Part shown: positions 36,594 through 45,730 of the stretch, piece after piece | Layout: each line of letters begins with the position of its first letter | Position numbering within the stretch: position 1 is the first letter of the stretch | Source: Collinsella aerofaciens | GTDB taxonomy: Bacteria; Actinomycetota; Coriobacteriia; Coriobacteriales; Coriobacteriaceae | Assembly: GCF_015555045.1 (NCBI RefSeq) | Contig: NZ_JADNJQ010000006.1 | Location: 1 to 64,000, forward strand | Direction: 5' to 3' | Length of the DNA: 64,000 nt | The notes under the pieces: generated by a model | The model's input: the letters and a program-made list of their open reading frames with translations, nothing else | What the model was told of the DNA's origin: nothing | Databases searched by the model: none | Translations under genes and position numbers: made by a program

Positions 36594-37564
36594 GCCATCG
36601 CCCCCAAGGCGAGCACGACCGCCGCGCGCGCGGCGCCGAAGACGACGAGCGCGCATACGGACGCGGCGAGCATGAGCCTAGTCGCCCGGGCGATGTCGCC
36701 CCACTCGATTTCGCGGGACGCGTCGCCTATCGTCGGTTTCTCAACGAGCTTGCCGAAATACACCGCGGGTCCTGCCAGGCGCAGCCCGAGCGCGCCCGCA
36801 CACGCTGACTCGGTCTGCGCCGAGTTGGGGCTCGCATGGCGACGCCTGTCGCGGCGCCAGATGCGCGCCGCCCCGCGCGCGTCGAGCCCGACGATCGGGC
36901 ACACGGCGATCATGAACAGGGCCGATAAGCGCGAGGGAATCCAGTTAACCGCATCGTCGAGGCGCGCCGAGGCGCGACCGAAGTCGATGTAGCGCTCGTT
37001 TTTGTAGCCCACCATGCTGTCGAGCGTGTTCACCGCCTTGTACGCCATGCCCAAGGGCGCACCCCCGATCATAAGGTAGAAAAGTGGCGCAATGACGCCG
37101 TCGCTCGCGTTCTCCGCCACCGTTTCCACGGCGGCGCGCGCGACGCCCTGCTCGTCGAGAACAGACGTGTCGCGTCCCACGATGAGCCCGACGGCTTCGC
37201 GCGCCGCGACAAGGCCGCCCTTCGAGAACGCGTGGGCCACGGCCAGGCTCTGGCGGCGCAGCTCGCATGTCGCGAGAACCTGATAGCTCGCCCATGCCTC
37301 GGCCACGAAGCGCAAGCCGGAGTGAACCATGCCGCAAAGATGTAGGATACCCCAGGTCAAAAGCCCACACGCAAGCGGAAGCGCCACGGCGAGCACAAGC
37401 CCTGCGGCACGCGTGCCCGCGGACGTTTGCGGGAATGCGCCTCGAAGGCGGCCTTCGGCCCACGTGATCGCGCGCCCCATGGCGACGACGGGATGGGGAA
37501 GCCAGCGCGGGTCGCCGAAGGCAAGGTCGGCCGCGAACCCGGCGGCGACGGCAAGAATCGTCAT
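36590..37564 (-). CDS. cbiB: Adenosylcobinamide-phosphate synthase
   Basis: A 324-residue integral membrane protein joining aminopropanol phosphate to adenosylcobyric acid. It starts with the family motif AGFAADLAFGDPRWLPHPVVAMG; DTSVLDEQGVARAAVETVAENASDGVIAPLFY and VNTLDSMVGYKNERY follow (longer segments condensed here as landmarks), with several hydrophobic helices. The start overlaps the preceding stop by one base (TGATG). Confidence 0.93.
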   Translation of the reverse strand: MTILAVAAGFAADLAFGDPRWLPHPVVAMGRAITWAEGRLRGAFPQTSAGTRAAGLVLAVALPLACGLLTWGILHLCGMVHSGLRFVAEAWASYQVLATCELRRQSLAVAHAFSKGGLVAAREAVGLIVGRDTSVLDEQGVARAAVETVAENASDGVIAPLFYLMIGGAPLGMAYKAVNTLDSMVGYKNERYIDFGRASARLDDAVNWIPSRLSALFMIAVCPIVGLDARGAARIWRRDRRRHASPNSAQTESACAGALGLRLAGPAVYFGKLVEKPTIGDASREIEWGDIARATRLMLAASVCALVVFGAARAAVVLALGAMA

Positions 37565-38565
37565 CACCGGGCATCGCCCCCCGAAGCGGGGCGAACGTCG
37601 CGAAGGCAGCGCCCATCCCAGGTGGCGGCCCATGCGCCGCCCGGCTCGGTATGCACGTCGAAATATCCCATTTTCGGGACAGCTAGCTCGGAGAGTAGCG
37701 CTTTCACGGTACCCGCGTGAACGACGAAGACGGCGCGCCCACTCCCCTGGGCGCGCTCCGATTCGCACGCCTCCCGAAACGCCGCGACGACGCGGCGGGT
37801 GAAATCGCTCTTGCCCTCGCCATGCGGGCAGCGCGTCTCGCACCAGGAGTCTACCCAGGCGCGGTAACGCACATCCTCTTTAAGCTCGGCAGCGCTTCGC
37901 CCCTCGAAGTCACCGAAATCCATCTCGCGCAGACCGGGGCACGCCATAAGCTCCGCGTTCGGGAAGAGGATGCGAGCCGTCTGGTCGGTGCGGGCCATGC
38001 CGCTCGTGATAACACGGAACACGTCACGATCGCACGCGAGGTCGCGCAAAGCGCGCTCGCCCGCACTCGACAGGGGCTCGTCGGTGCCCGCCCCGCTGTA
38101 GCGATGGTCTTCCGTGCCCGCCGTGGCACCATGGCGCACGAAGACGACTTCCAAAGGCGCGCCCGCGCCCTGCGTCCCTCGAGGCGCATCGGCAAGGTTT
38201 CCTTTGATGACCTGGGGAATCCCGCACGTCATGCGCACGACGACGTCGGCGCGCGCAGCGAGCGCGCATCCCAGGCGCCCCGCGCGCTCGCGCCATTGGG
38301 CGTCTTCCGCACGCATGGGGACGACCCCCGAGCCGACCAAGGGCAGAATCACTGCGTCGAAGCCGATCAGCCGCTCGAGCGCCCGGTCAGCGTCGAGCGC
38401 GCGTACGAGTTCCTCAGCACGGTACGCGACACGGCCGGCAAAAGCCGCGGGCACGCCGCCCTCCGCAAGCTGCGCCGCGTCGACGAAATCGTCCGCCGCG
38501 AACCCGAGCCTTTCGCGCACGAAGGTCCTCTTCCCCGAATGCGCGCCACCTACCACGAGAATCAT
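37564..38565 (-). CDS. CobU-like kinase domain fused to CobC-type histidine phosphatase
   Basis: A 333-residue fusion. Residues ~1-140 resemble a shortened CobU: P-loop VVGGAHSGKRTF and a late VVVRMTCGIPQVIKG that parallels the end of the real CobU (VVCGIPVWMKG). The CobU His-containing middle region is not evident. Residues ~150-333 are a phosphoglycerate-mutase-like phosphatase with VFVRHGATAGT (phospho-His), ITSGMARTDQTA and FVVHAGTVKALL, fitting alpha-ribazole phosphatase. A complete cobU lies two genes upstream, so the N-terminal domain is a paralogue whose activity is uncertain. Confidence 0.82.
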   Translation of the reverse strand: MILVVGGAHSGKRTFVRERLGFAADDFVDAAQLAEGGVPAAFAGRVAYRAEELVRALDADRALERLIGFDAVILPLVGSGVVPMRAEDAQWRERAGRLGCALAARADVVVRMTCGIPQVIKGNLADAPRGTQGAGAPLEVVFVRHGATAGTEDHRYSGAGTDEPLSSAGERALRDLACDRDVFRVITSGMARTDQTARILFPNAELMACPGLREMDFGDFEGRSAAELKEDVRYRAWVDSWCETRCPHGEGKSDFTRRVVAAFREACESERAQGSGRAVFVVHAGTVKALLSELAVPKMGYFDVHTEPGGAWAATWDGRCLRDVRPASGGDAR

Positions 38566-39329
38566 AGGAGCATGCCCCCCGCCACCAGCATGGCAAGCAT
38601 CGCGAGCTCGGCCCATTGCAGAAACCATCCGGCCAAATCACCCGTCACCCCGCCGAAGCGGGACAGGGCAACATGGCGGTACCACGCGAGCGCCAAAAGC
38701 CCCGCCACCGCCATAAGGGCGCCGACGGCCTGAGCGCACGCGACCATCCCTGCAGCCGAAGCCGCAGCGAAAGCGCAAAGCGGCACGACGATCGCCGCGC
38801 GCTTCTTCGCAGGCGAGAGCCCCACGGCCATGCCGTCCGCCCGCGCGGCAGGCCAGCATTCTACGGCGAGCCCCGAAAGCGCGCGGGAGAACACGAGCGA
38901 GCACAGAAGCGCGAGGAACGCCCCCGCCGTAAGCGGCAGCGCGGTGAACAGGGAAAACTGCAGAATAAGGTACACGACAACACCGATGACCCCGAAGGCG
39001 CCCGCCCGCGGGTCGTGCATAATCTCGAGCTTTCGCTCGCGCGGGGCCCAACTTGCAAGCGCATCGGAGGTGTCGCAGAGCCCGTCTAGGTGGATGCCTC
39101 CCGTCACCGCCACAGGCAACGCCACGAGCACGGCCGCGACGATGGTCGCGGACACGCCGAGCAGGTTCGCCACGTGCCCCCACGCCGTCATGAGGAAGCC
39201 TTCCGCAAGGCCCACCAGGGGAAACGCGGCAAGCGCATGGGTTGACCCGAAATCGGTCCAGGCCGATTTCGGGACGGGGATGCGCGAGAACGTTCCGAAC
39301 GCCGCGCCGATTGCCTCTGCTATCTTCAC
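38562..39329 (-). CDS. cobS: Adenosylcobinamide-GDP ribazoletransferase (cobalamin synthase)
   Basis: A 255-residue multi-helix membrane enzyme joining alpha-ribazole to adenosylcobinamide-GDP. It opens with GAAFGTFSRIPVPK and has the catalytic Asp cluster in GGIHLDGLCDTSDAL, plus RAGAFGVIG. GTG 39329 overlaps the cobU stop as GTGA. Confidence 0.94.
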   Translation of the reverse strand: MKIAEAIGAAFGTFSRIPVPKSAWTDFGSTHALAAFPLVGLAEGFLMTAWGHVANLLGVSATIVAAVLVALPVAVTGGIHLDGLCDTSDALASWAPRERKLEIMHDPRAGAFGVIGVVVYLILQFSLFTALPLTAGAFLALLCSLVFSRALSGLAVECWPAARADGMAVGLSPAKKRAAIVVPLCAFAAASAAGMVACAQAVGALMAVAGLLALAWYRHVALSRFGGVTGDLAGWFLQWAELAMLAMLVAGGMLL

Positions 39330-39874
39330 CTTGTAGGTCCTTCGCCTTTCATCCACACGGGAATCCCGCATACCACTTCGACTGCGCGGTCGGCCAGCGC
39401 CGCCACGCCCGCGTTCACGCGCGCGAGCGCGCGCCTCCATGCCTCGGTCCCCTCATCGTAGCGCATCCCATCGGCGAACACGTCGACGGTGACCACCACC
39501 GTATACGCAGCGGCCTGAGCGAGCCGTTCGATGCCTCCGAGCACCTCGCGCGCCGCAGCGTCGGGGTCACGTGGGGACAAGCCGCCTTCCGCGAAGAGCT
39601 CGTTCGCAACCAGGTTGCCCACGTCCTCCAAAAGAAGCGTGCAGCCGCACGGAAGCCCGGACGCTGCGGCGCCCACGTCACGCGTGCGCTCGAGGGTGGA
39701 AAACCCCTTGCCCTCGCGCAGCGCCCGATGGCGCGCGATGCGGCGGGCGCCCTCTTCCCCGAAGGGCTCCATCGTTGCCAGGTACACGCGGGGGCCGTCG
39801 TGCCCGAGGCACAGGGACTCGGCATAGGCGCTCTTGCCGCTCGCGGCGGCGCCGATGACGAGTGTCACCGTCAT
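39326..39874 (-). CDS. cobU: Adenosylcobinamide kinase / guanylyltransferase
   Basis: A 182-residue bifunctional enzyme that phosphorylates adenosylcobinamide and attaches GMP. P-loop LVIGAAASGKSAYAE, the RIARHRALREGKGFSTLE segment with the guanylylated His, and the C-terminal VEVVCGIPVWMKG are present. ATG 39874 overlaps the cobT stop (ATGA). Confidence 0.94.
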   Translation of the reverse strand: MTVTLVIGAAASGKSAYAESLCLGHDGPRVYLATMEPFGEEGARRIARHRALREGKGFSTLERTRDVGAAASGLPCGCTLLLEDVGNLVANELFAEGGLSPRDPDAAAREVLGGIERLAQAAAYTVVVTVDVFADGMRYDEGTEAWRRALARVNAGVAALADRAVEVVCGIPVWMKGEGPTR

Positions 39875-41013
39875 TTCCCAGCCTCGAAATGCTCGTAAGC
39901 AGCCATGCCAGTCGCCGTGAACGTCTTCCCATCCCGGTACACGCGCAGCGCCGAATCCAGAAGGGGCAGATACGCCATGGCGCCCGCGCCCTCGCCCAAG
40001 TGCATGCCTGCGACGAGGGGTGCCTTTATGCCGAGCTCGCGAAGGAGCTCCTGGCTTGCGGGTTCGCTTGATGCGTGGGTGCCCACGAGGTAGCCCAAGG
40101 CGTTGGGGCACAGGCGCGCCGCGCACAGGGCCGCCGTGCAGGATATGACCCCGTCGAGGAGCGCCGGCGCCTTCGAGGCCGCGGCCCCCAGGTAGAAGCC
40201 GCACATCGCCGCGATGTCGAAGCCGCCCACCTTCGAGAGCACGTCGATCGGGTCGGCGGGATCGGGCGAGTTCGCGTCGATAGCGCGCTCGACCACGTCG
40301 CGCTTGCGCGCGAGCGAGGCGTCCGAGAGCCCCGCGCCGCGCCCGACGAGGCTCCGCGCGTCCGCCCGGATGAGCACTGCGGCCACCGCCGCCGAGGTGG
40401 TCGTGTTGCCGATGCCCATCTCGCCCGCGGCGAGAAGGCGCACGCCGGCGCGGGCAAGCCCGCACGCGACGGCGATTCCGACCTCGATCGCGCGCACGGC
40501 CCCATCGCGAGACATAGCGGAGCCGTGCGCGATGTTGCCGCTCCCCCGCCGCACGTTCGCGCGCACCATGCGCGCGTCTTCTATGCCCCGGGCCATACCC
40601 ACGTCGACGGGCACGACCTCGGCACCCGCGAACGCCGCCATGCGGCAGGCGCTCGTGGCCCCCTCGCACATGTTGCGCGCGACGGCTCGCGTCACGTCTT
40701 GCCCGCTTTGCGACACGCCTTCGGCAACGACCCCGTTGTCGGAGAAGAATACCGCGAGCGCACGGGGAAACTCGGCCACCTCGGCGCTCCCCTGAGCTGC
40801 GGCGATACACGCGACGGCGTCTTCAAAGTCGCCCAATCCCCCCAAGGGGTGCGCGATGGAGTCCCACGCGGCGTACGCGGCGGCGCGGGCGCACTCGTCT
40901 GCGGGCGCGATCCGGGAGAGCGCGGCTTCGAGCACGGCACCCGGCGCCGACGAGAACGCGCGCTCGACTTCCTCGCGGATGCAGGCAAGCGCAGTTTCGG
41001 TTGCTTCAGCCAT
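39871..41013 (-). CDS. cobT: Nicotinate-nucleotide:dimethylbenzimidazole phosphoribosyltransferase
   Basis: A 380-residue CobT that activates the lower-ligand base. Family motifs: VFFSDNGVVAEGVSQ, AAGEMGIGNTTTSAAVAA and the catalytic Glu in HLGEGAGAMAYLP. No dimethylbenzimidazole synthesis gene (bluB or bza) is in the window, so the base may come from elsewhere. ATG 41013 follows AGAGGAGA and overlaps cbiA by eight bases. Confidence 0.95.
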   Translation of the reverse strand: MAEATETALACIREEVERAFSSAPGAVLEAALSRIAPADECARAAAYAAWDSIAHPLGGLGDFEDAVACIAAAQGSAEVAEFPRALAVFFSDNGVVAEGVSQSGQDVTRAVARNMCEGATSACRMAAFAGAEVVPVDVGMARGIEDARMVRANVRRGSGNIAHGSAMSRDGAVRAIEVGIAVACGLARAGVRLLAAGEMGIGNTTTSAAVAAVLIRADARSLVGRGAGLSDASLARKRDVVERAIDANSPDPADPIDVLSKVGGFDIAAMCGFYLGAAASKAPALLDGVISCTAALCAARLCPNALGYLVGTHASSEPASQELLRELGIKAPLVAGMHLGEGAGAMAYLPLLDSALRVYRDGKTFTATGMAAYEHFEAGK

Positions 41014-42388
41014 GCCGTCTCCTCTCTGCGAACGACGCTGCGGCAGACGCGAACGCGCGCACAACGTCGGGGTTCGTAGGATAGTACACATGCGGGAAGC
41101 CCGCCACCAGGGACGGGGTGGTCGCCATGCACGGCCAGCCCTTGTCGCGCCGAGGCTTCTGCGCCCAGAAGTCGCCGCCCGGGCAGGTGGACTGCCAGTA
41201 GTGGAACTCGTGCGCGCGGATGCGTGTGCCGCGCGGCCCGTAGAGACCGTCACGTTGGGAAGCGAGCTCCACGTACCCGAAACGGGACAGCCTTCCCCCG
41301 TTCTCGCTTGCGCCCTCAAGGGCGCCCGCAACAGGCCAGCGCCGCCCCTCGTTATCGGCGATTTCGCGCTGCAGGTACAGAAACCCACCGCATTCGGCGA
41401 CCGTCGGCATGCCGGATTCCACCGCGCGACGCACCGCCTCGCGCATCGGCGCGTTCTCGGAGAGCTGCCGCGCATGGAGCTCCGGGTAGCCGCCTCCCAG
41501 ATAGAGGGCGCTTGTCCCCCGGGGCAACTCGCTATCACACAGGGGGCTGAAAAAGACCAGCTCGCAACCCAGGTCCTCGAGTGCGCGCAGGTTCTCCTCG
41601 TAGTAGAACGAGAACGCCTCGTCACGCGCGACGGCGACGATGGGCCGCGCTCCCGCGATCGGCTCCAACCGGTATGGTTCCTCGCGGATATCGGGTGCCG
41701 TCGCCGCTATTTCGAGCAAGCGGTCGACGTCGACGCTCTTTTCCACCAGCTCGGCCATCTTGTCGATGCGCGCGGAGAGCTGCTTGACCTCGTCGGCGGT
41801 CACAAGCCCCAGATGCCGGCTTTCGAGCGAGAACGCCTCGTCGGCGGGGATATTACCCAAAACCGCGACGCCCGTGTGCTTCTCGATCGCAGGCGTCGCG
41901 TAGGCGCAGGCAGCGTCGCTCGTCTTGTTCAGCACGACGCCGCGCACGTTCGCACAAGGCAGGAACTCGGCGATGCCGCGGATTACGGCGGCGAGCGATA
42001 AAGACGCCCCGCGCCCGTTCACCACTAAAACGACCGGCGTTTCCGTGTCGCGCGCAACCTGGTAGCTGCTCGCGTCGGCCACGCCGGGCGCCATGCCGTC
42101 GTAGAGGCCCATGACCCCCTCGAGCACCGCGACATCCGCGCCCGCGGCGCCGCGTGCGAGCAGGGCGCGCAGCGTCGGGGCGTCGGTGAAGAAGCCGTCT
42201 AAGTTGCCCGAGCGCGCACCCACGACGCGGCGATGAAAGAGCGGGTCAATGTAGTCGGGGCCGCATTTGAAGGCCGCGCATGCAAGGCCGCGGCGCGCGA
42301 GCGCGCGCAAGAGCGCGCACGTAACGACCGTCTTGCCGCTCCCGCTCGAGGGCGCAGCGACCATGAAGCGCGGGATGGTCGTGCTCAC
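41006..42388 (-). CDS. cbiA: Cobyrinate a,c-diamide synthase
   Basis: A 460-residue CbiA/CobB. The ATP-binding N terminus has VAAPSSGSGKTVV and FKCGPDYIDPLFH; the glutaminase half has LYLGGGYPELHARQL and the Cys in VAECGGFLYLQ. It amidates side chains a and c of cobyrinate. GTG 42388 overlaps the cbiET stop. Confidence 0.96.
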   Translation of the reverse strand: MSTTIPRFMVAAPSSGSGKTVVTCALLRALARRGLACAAFKCGPDYIDPLFHRRVVGARSGNLDGFFTDAPTLRALLARGAAGADVAVLEGVMGLYDGMAPGVADASSYQVARDTETPVVLVVNGRGASLSLAAVIRGIAEFLPCANVRGVVLNKTSDAACAYATPAIEKHTGVAVLGNIPADEAFSLESRHLGLVTADEVKQLSARIDKMAELVEKSVDVDRLLEIAATAPDIREEPYRLEPIAGARPIVAVARDEAFSFYYEENLRALEDLGCELVFFSPLCDSELPRGTSALYLGGGYPELHARQLSENAPMREAVRRAVESGMPTVAECGGFLYLQREIADNEGRRWPVAGALEGASENGGRLSRFGYVELASQRDGLYGPRGTRIRAHEFHYWQSTCPGGDFWAQKPRRDKGWPCMATTPSLVAGFPHVYYPTNPDVVRAFASAAASFAERRRHG

Positions 42389-43632
42389 CGGACGCCGCCT
42401 TCCCCACCTGCACCACGCGCACTGACGAGGAACACGGGGTTTTGCGCCTTCATAAGATGGTGCGAGCCTACAGCCTCGGCGCGGGCGGCCGACACCTGGC
42501 ACGCCTCGAACCCCTTAAAGCGCGAACCTGAGAGGAGCGCGCACGCCTCGGTGAGCGTCTCAACGGTGACGCATGGCACGCACAGGCGAACCTGCGAGTT
42601 CTTCTCGAGCGCCGCCTCCAAGATAGAGGGAAGCTCGCCCGCGCTCCCGCCGACGAACACGGCGTCGGGGACGGGCAGTTTCGCGAGCGCTTCGGGGGCG
42701 ACACCGGGAACCGGATGCACGTTGCCGCACCCGAATGCATCCGCGTTCTCTCGAATGAGCCGCACGCCGGCTGCGTTGCGCTCAACCGCCCATACCGACC
42801 CCGCTCGCGCGACGAGCGCCGCCTCGATCGACACGCTCCCCGTGCCGGCGCCGACGTCCCACACGGTGTCGGTCGCGGTAAGGCGCAGCTTCGCGAGCGC
42901 GACGGCGCGCACCTCCTGCTTGGTCATGGGAACGTCGCCGCGGATAAAGAGCTCGTCGGGAATGCCCGAGGAAGCGTACGGCCAGCGGGAGCTCGCGGCG
43001 CCGCCTGCGAACTCGATAAGCATAACGTTCAAGTCGTCGAACGTCTGACCTGCAATTTCACTTGCGGTCGCGCAGGTGATGCGCTCGTCGGGGTACGACA
43101 GGCGCTCGGCCACCGTCACGCGCGCGTCCCCGAAGCCCGCCTGCACAAGCACGCCCGAAAGCCGCGAGGGGTCTTCCCCGCCCGACGTGACGAGGAAGAG
43201 CTCACCTGCGCGCTCGGCCTCGGCCACGATGTCGCACGCCACGCCGTGAGCGCTCACGAAGCGCCAATCCTGCCATGGACGCGCGAGGCGCGCGGCGAGA
43301 TACGACGCTGAGCTTATACCGGGAATGACGCACACGTCCACCTGCGCGTCGCCGGAGAGCGTCTCCACCAGGCGGCGCGCGCCGCTGAACAGCCCCACAT
43401 CGCCCGTCATCACGACCACGGCGCGCAGCCACGACGCCGCATCGGTGAGCGCGGCGACGATGTCCGCCGTCTTCACGAGCTCGCATCTCACCACGCCGGG
43501 CGGCACGTCGATGCCGACAAGCGCGCGATGAGCGCCGATGACCACGTCGGCGATGTCGATCGCGTCGAGCGCCGCGCGCGAGAGCAAGTCGGGGTTTCCG
43601 GGCCCCGCCCCGATGATCGTTACCTTTCGCAT
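42385..43632 (-). CDS. cbiET: Fused CbiE-CbiT C5,C15-methyltransferase/decarboxylase
   Basis: A 415-residue fusion as in CobL. The CbiE half (~1-205) begins VTIIGAGPGNPDLLSRAA and has MTGDVGLFSGARRL and VIPGISSASYLAARL; the CbiT half (~215-415) has WDVGAGTGSVSIEAAL for SAM binding and VFVGGSAGELPSILEA. Together they methylate C5 and C15 and decarboxylate the ring C acetate. Overlaps cbiH by 13 bases. Confidence 0.95.
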   Translation of the reverse strand: MRKVTIIGAGPGNPDLLSRAALDAIDIADVVIGAHRALVGIDVPPGVVRCELVKTADIVAALTDAASWLRAVVVMTGDVGLFSGARRLVETLSGDAQVDVCVIPGISSASYLAARLARPWQDWRFVSAHGVACDIVAEAERAGELFLVTSGGEDPSRLSGVLVQAGFGDARVTVAERLSYPDERITCATASEIAGQTFDDLNVMLIEFAGGAASSRWPYASSGIPDELFIRGDVPMTKQEVRAVALAKLRLTATDTVWDVGAGTGSVSIEAALVARAGSVWAVERNAAGVRLIRENADAFGCGNVHPVPGVAPEALAKLPVPDAVFVGGSAGELPSILEAALEKNSQVRLCVPCVTVETLTEACALLSGSRFKGFEACQVSAARAEAVGSHHLMKAQNPVFLVSARGAGGEGGVR

Positions 43633-44363
43633 GGAATCTCCCGATACCCGCGCGGCGTGACCATACGGCCGCCTACGAGCTTCGTGTCCGCGTTGCCGAC
43701 GAACACGGTGGTGAACATGTCGGCGTCGATCTCCCCCAGCTCGGAGAGCCTGCACATGCCCGACTGCTGCCCCTCGCGCCCGATGTTGCGTACCCAGCCG
43801 CAGAGCGTGTCGGGGGCCTTCCATTCGAGCATAATCTTCGCCGCGCGTGAGAGCCTGTCGGCGCGCTTTCTGCTGCGCGGGTTGTACAAACAGATGCAGA
43901 AGTCGGCGCTCGCCACGGCGGCGAGCCTGCGCTCGATGACCTCCCATGGCGTGAGTAGGTCGGAGAGCGACACGACCGCGAAGTCGTGGGCAAGCGGGGC
44001 GCCGAGCACCGCCGACCCGCTCTGAGCCGCGGTGGCCCCGGCGATAACTTCCACGTCTACATCGGGGTAGTCCTCCGCAAGCTCCAGCACAGGGCTCGCC
44101 ATGCCGTACACGCCCGCGTCACCGCTGCACACGAGCGCCACGGCTTCTCCGCTCTGCGCGCGCGAAAGCGCCAGGCGGCATCGTTCGACCTCGTGCATCA
44201 TCGGCGTCGCGAGATGCGCCGCGTCGGGCACGGCGGCGAGCGCGAGCTCCACGTATTTCGTGTACCCAACAACGATGTCGGCCGCCTCGAGCGCGCGCCG
44301 AGCCGCAATCGTCATGCCGTCGGGGCCGCCCGGGCCGATCCCCACCACGAAGAGCTTTCCCAT
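43620..44363 (-). CDS. cbiH: (Cobalt-)precorrin-3B C17-methyltransferase
   Basis: A 247-residue SAM-dependent methyltransferase that contracts the ring and methylates C17. It has VVGIGPGGPDGMT, SGDAGVYGMASPVLE and VIAGATAAQSGSAVLGAPL, plus CLYNPRSRKRADRL typical of CbiH/CobJ. ATG 44363 is preferred over GTG 44366 because AAGGAG then has a 5-base spacing. Confidence 0.94.
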   Translation of the reverse strand: MGKLFVVGIGPGGPDGMTIAARRALEAADIVVGYTKYVELALAAVPDAAHLATPMMHEVERCRLALSRAQSGEAVALVCSGDAGVYGMASPVLELAEDYPDVDVEVIAGATAAQSGSAVLGAPLAHDFAVVSLSDLLTPWEVIERRLAAVASADFCICLYNPRSRKRADRLSRAAKIMLEWKAPDTLCGWVRNIGREGQQSGMCRLSELGEIDADMFTTVFVGNADTKLVGGRMVTPRGYREIPCER

Positions 44364-45496
44364 CACCGCTCCTTAAACGAAAGTTCGATAGATACTTTGG
44401 AAAACGCGACGGTCACGCCGCCGTGAGCGAGCTTCGGGAAGATAAGTTTGCCCCCGCCCGCGAGCGCCGCGCGCTCGCACACATTGTCGACCCCCACCGT
44501 CGCGCGTACGAAATCAGATGGCGAAACGCTGCCTTCGACCTGCGACAACTCCTCTGCGGAATACGTCGCAAGCGGGATATTGCGCGCGCGGCAGAAGGCG
44601 AGCAGACCCTCCTCGTGCGCCTTCACGTCGATCGTCGCCGCCTCGCGCACGGCCAAAGGCGAGATGCCCGCCTGCCCGCACGCGAGAAGAAACGCCTCCC
44701 CGATCGCTTCGGCGCACGCACCGCGACGGCACCCTATGCCCGCAACGATACAGGGCACGACAAGGCGAAGCGGCTCGGGCGCAGGCGCCTGCACCCGCAT
44801 GCCCGCCGGCATCCCCGTCTCACCGGCGGGCACGACCTCGTCCGTTGTCTCCGCCGCGCGAACGAACGCGCCTGCATTCGCGCCAGCGAACGGCGACACG
44901 ACGATATCGGCCCGAGCGCGGTCGGACGCAATGTCTACCCCCTCAGGCGGCTGTCCCGAAATCGGCATGTCGGAATAGAGTGCCACGCGCCCGCCCGAAA
45001 GCAGCCGCGCCGACACTCGCTTGATGGCCTCGGGATTCGAAACGGCGAGCCCCGCACAGCGCGCCCACGTATCCACCGCCCACACGCCGCGGACGTCGGT
45101 CGCCGTGGTGATGACGGGGATGGCCCCTACCGCGCGGGCCACAGTTTGCGCAAGCTCGTTCGCACCGCCCAAATGCCCCGACAAAAGCGGGACGGCAAAG
45201 CGCCCCGCCTCGTCAATCACCACAACCGCGGAATCGGTTGCCTTCGAAGCGACATGCGGCGCGATCGCCCGCACGGCGATGCCCGCCGCGCCCACGAACA
45301 GAAGCGCGTCCGACGCTTCCCACGCGAGCGCCGTCCATGCGCGCAGGTCGGCCTTCCCCTCGCCGAACCCGCGCGAAACGGAAACGTCCCAGCCAGGGTC
45401 ATCTTCACCTGTCTGCGCGCAATCGGAAAGCGCGCGTGCGGTGCGCTCCGCCAACGCATACCCCCTCTCAGTGAACGCTATGCAGGAAATCCTCAT
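44363..45496 (-). CDS. cbiG: Cobalt-precorrin-5A hydrolase
   Basis: A 377-residue CbiG, which opens the delta-lactone and releases acetaldehyde, a step specific to the anaerobic pathway. LLSGHLGGANELAQ marks the N-terminal domain and AGIGCRRGACAEAI the C-terminal domain. It starts in direct contact with the stop of the truncated cbiL. Confidence 0.93.
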   Translation of the reverse strand: MRISCIAFTERGYALAERTARALSDCAQTGEDDPGWDVSVSRGFGEGKADLRAWTALAWEASDALLFVGAAGIAVRAIAPHVASKATDSAVVVIDEAGRFAVPLLSGHLGGANELAQTVARAVGAIPVITTATDVRGVWAVDTWARCAGLAVSNPEAIKRVSARLLSGGRVALYSDMPISGQPPEGVDIASDRARADIVVSPFAGANAGAFVRAAETTDEVVPAGETGMPAGMRVQAPAPEPLRLVVPCIVAGIGCRRGACAEAIGEAFLLACGQAGISPLAVREAATIDVKAHEEGLLAFCRARNIPLATYSAEELSQVEGSVSPSDFVRATVGVDNVCERAALAGGGKLIFPKLAHGGVTVAFSKVSIELSFKER

Positions 45497-45730
45497 CTAG
45501 CGCACCACCATCGTCGAGAAGTAGCTGCCCCGATCGGGCACATCGTCAAGCGAGCGGTACACGCGCTCGCCCGGAAGCCCACAGTCCTCTACGAGCTCGG
45601 CACCGTCAAAGGCGCCCTCCTCGCGAAGAATGCGCTTCGTGTCCGCAAGCGAGCGGCGCGCCTTCATGACCACCTTCGTCCCCGGCCAGCCGATTGCGCG
45701 GCCCACCTCGTACAGCACGCCTTTACTCAT
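45497..45730 (-). pseudogene. cbiL: cbiL with in-frame internal deletion
   Basis: Precorrin-2/cobalt-factor II C20-methyltransferase is normally ~230-240 residues. Here only 77 codons remain. The first ten (MSKGVLYEVG) match the family N terminus, which normally continues VGPGDPEL; instead the frame jumps to RAIGWPGTKVVMKARRS and runs through YFSTMVVR, the family C terminus. The SAM-binding centre (~150 residues) is gone while the frame, start and stop stay intact. It overlaps cbiD by eight bases and abuts cbiG, so translation coupling is preserved. No activity is expected. Confidence 0.8.
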
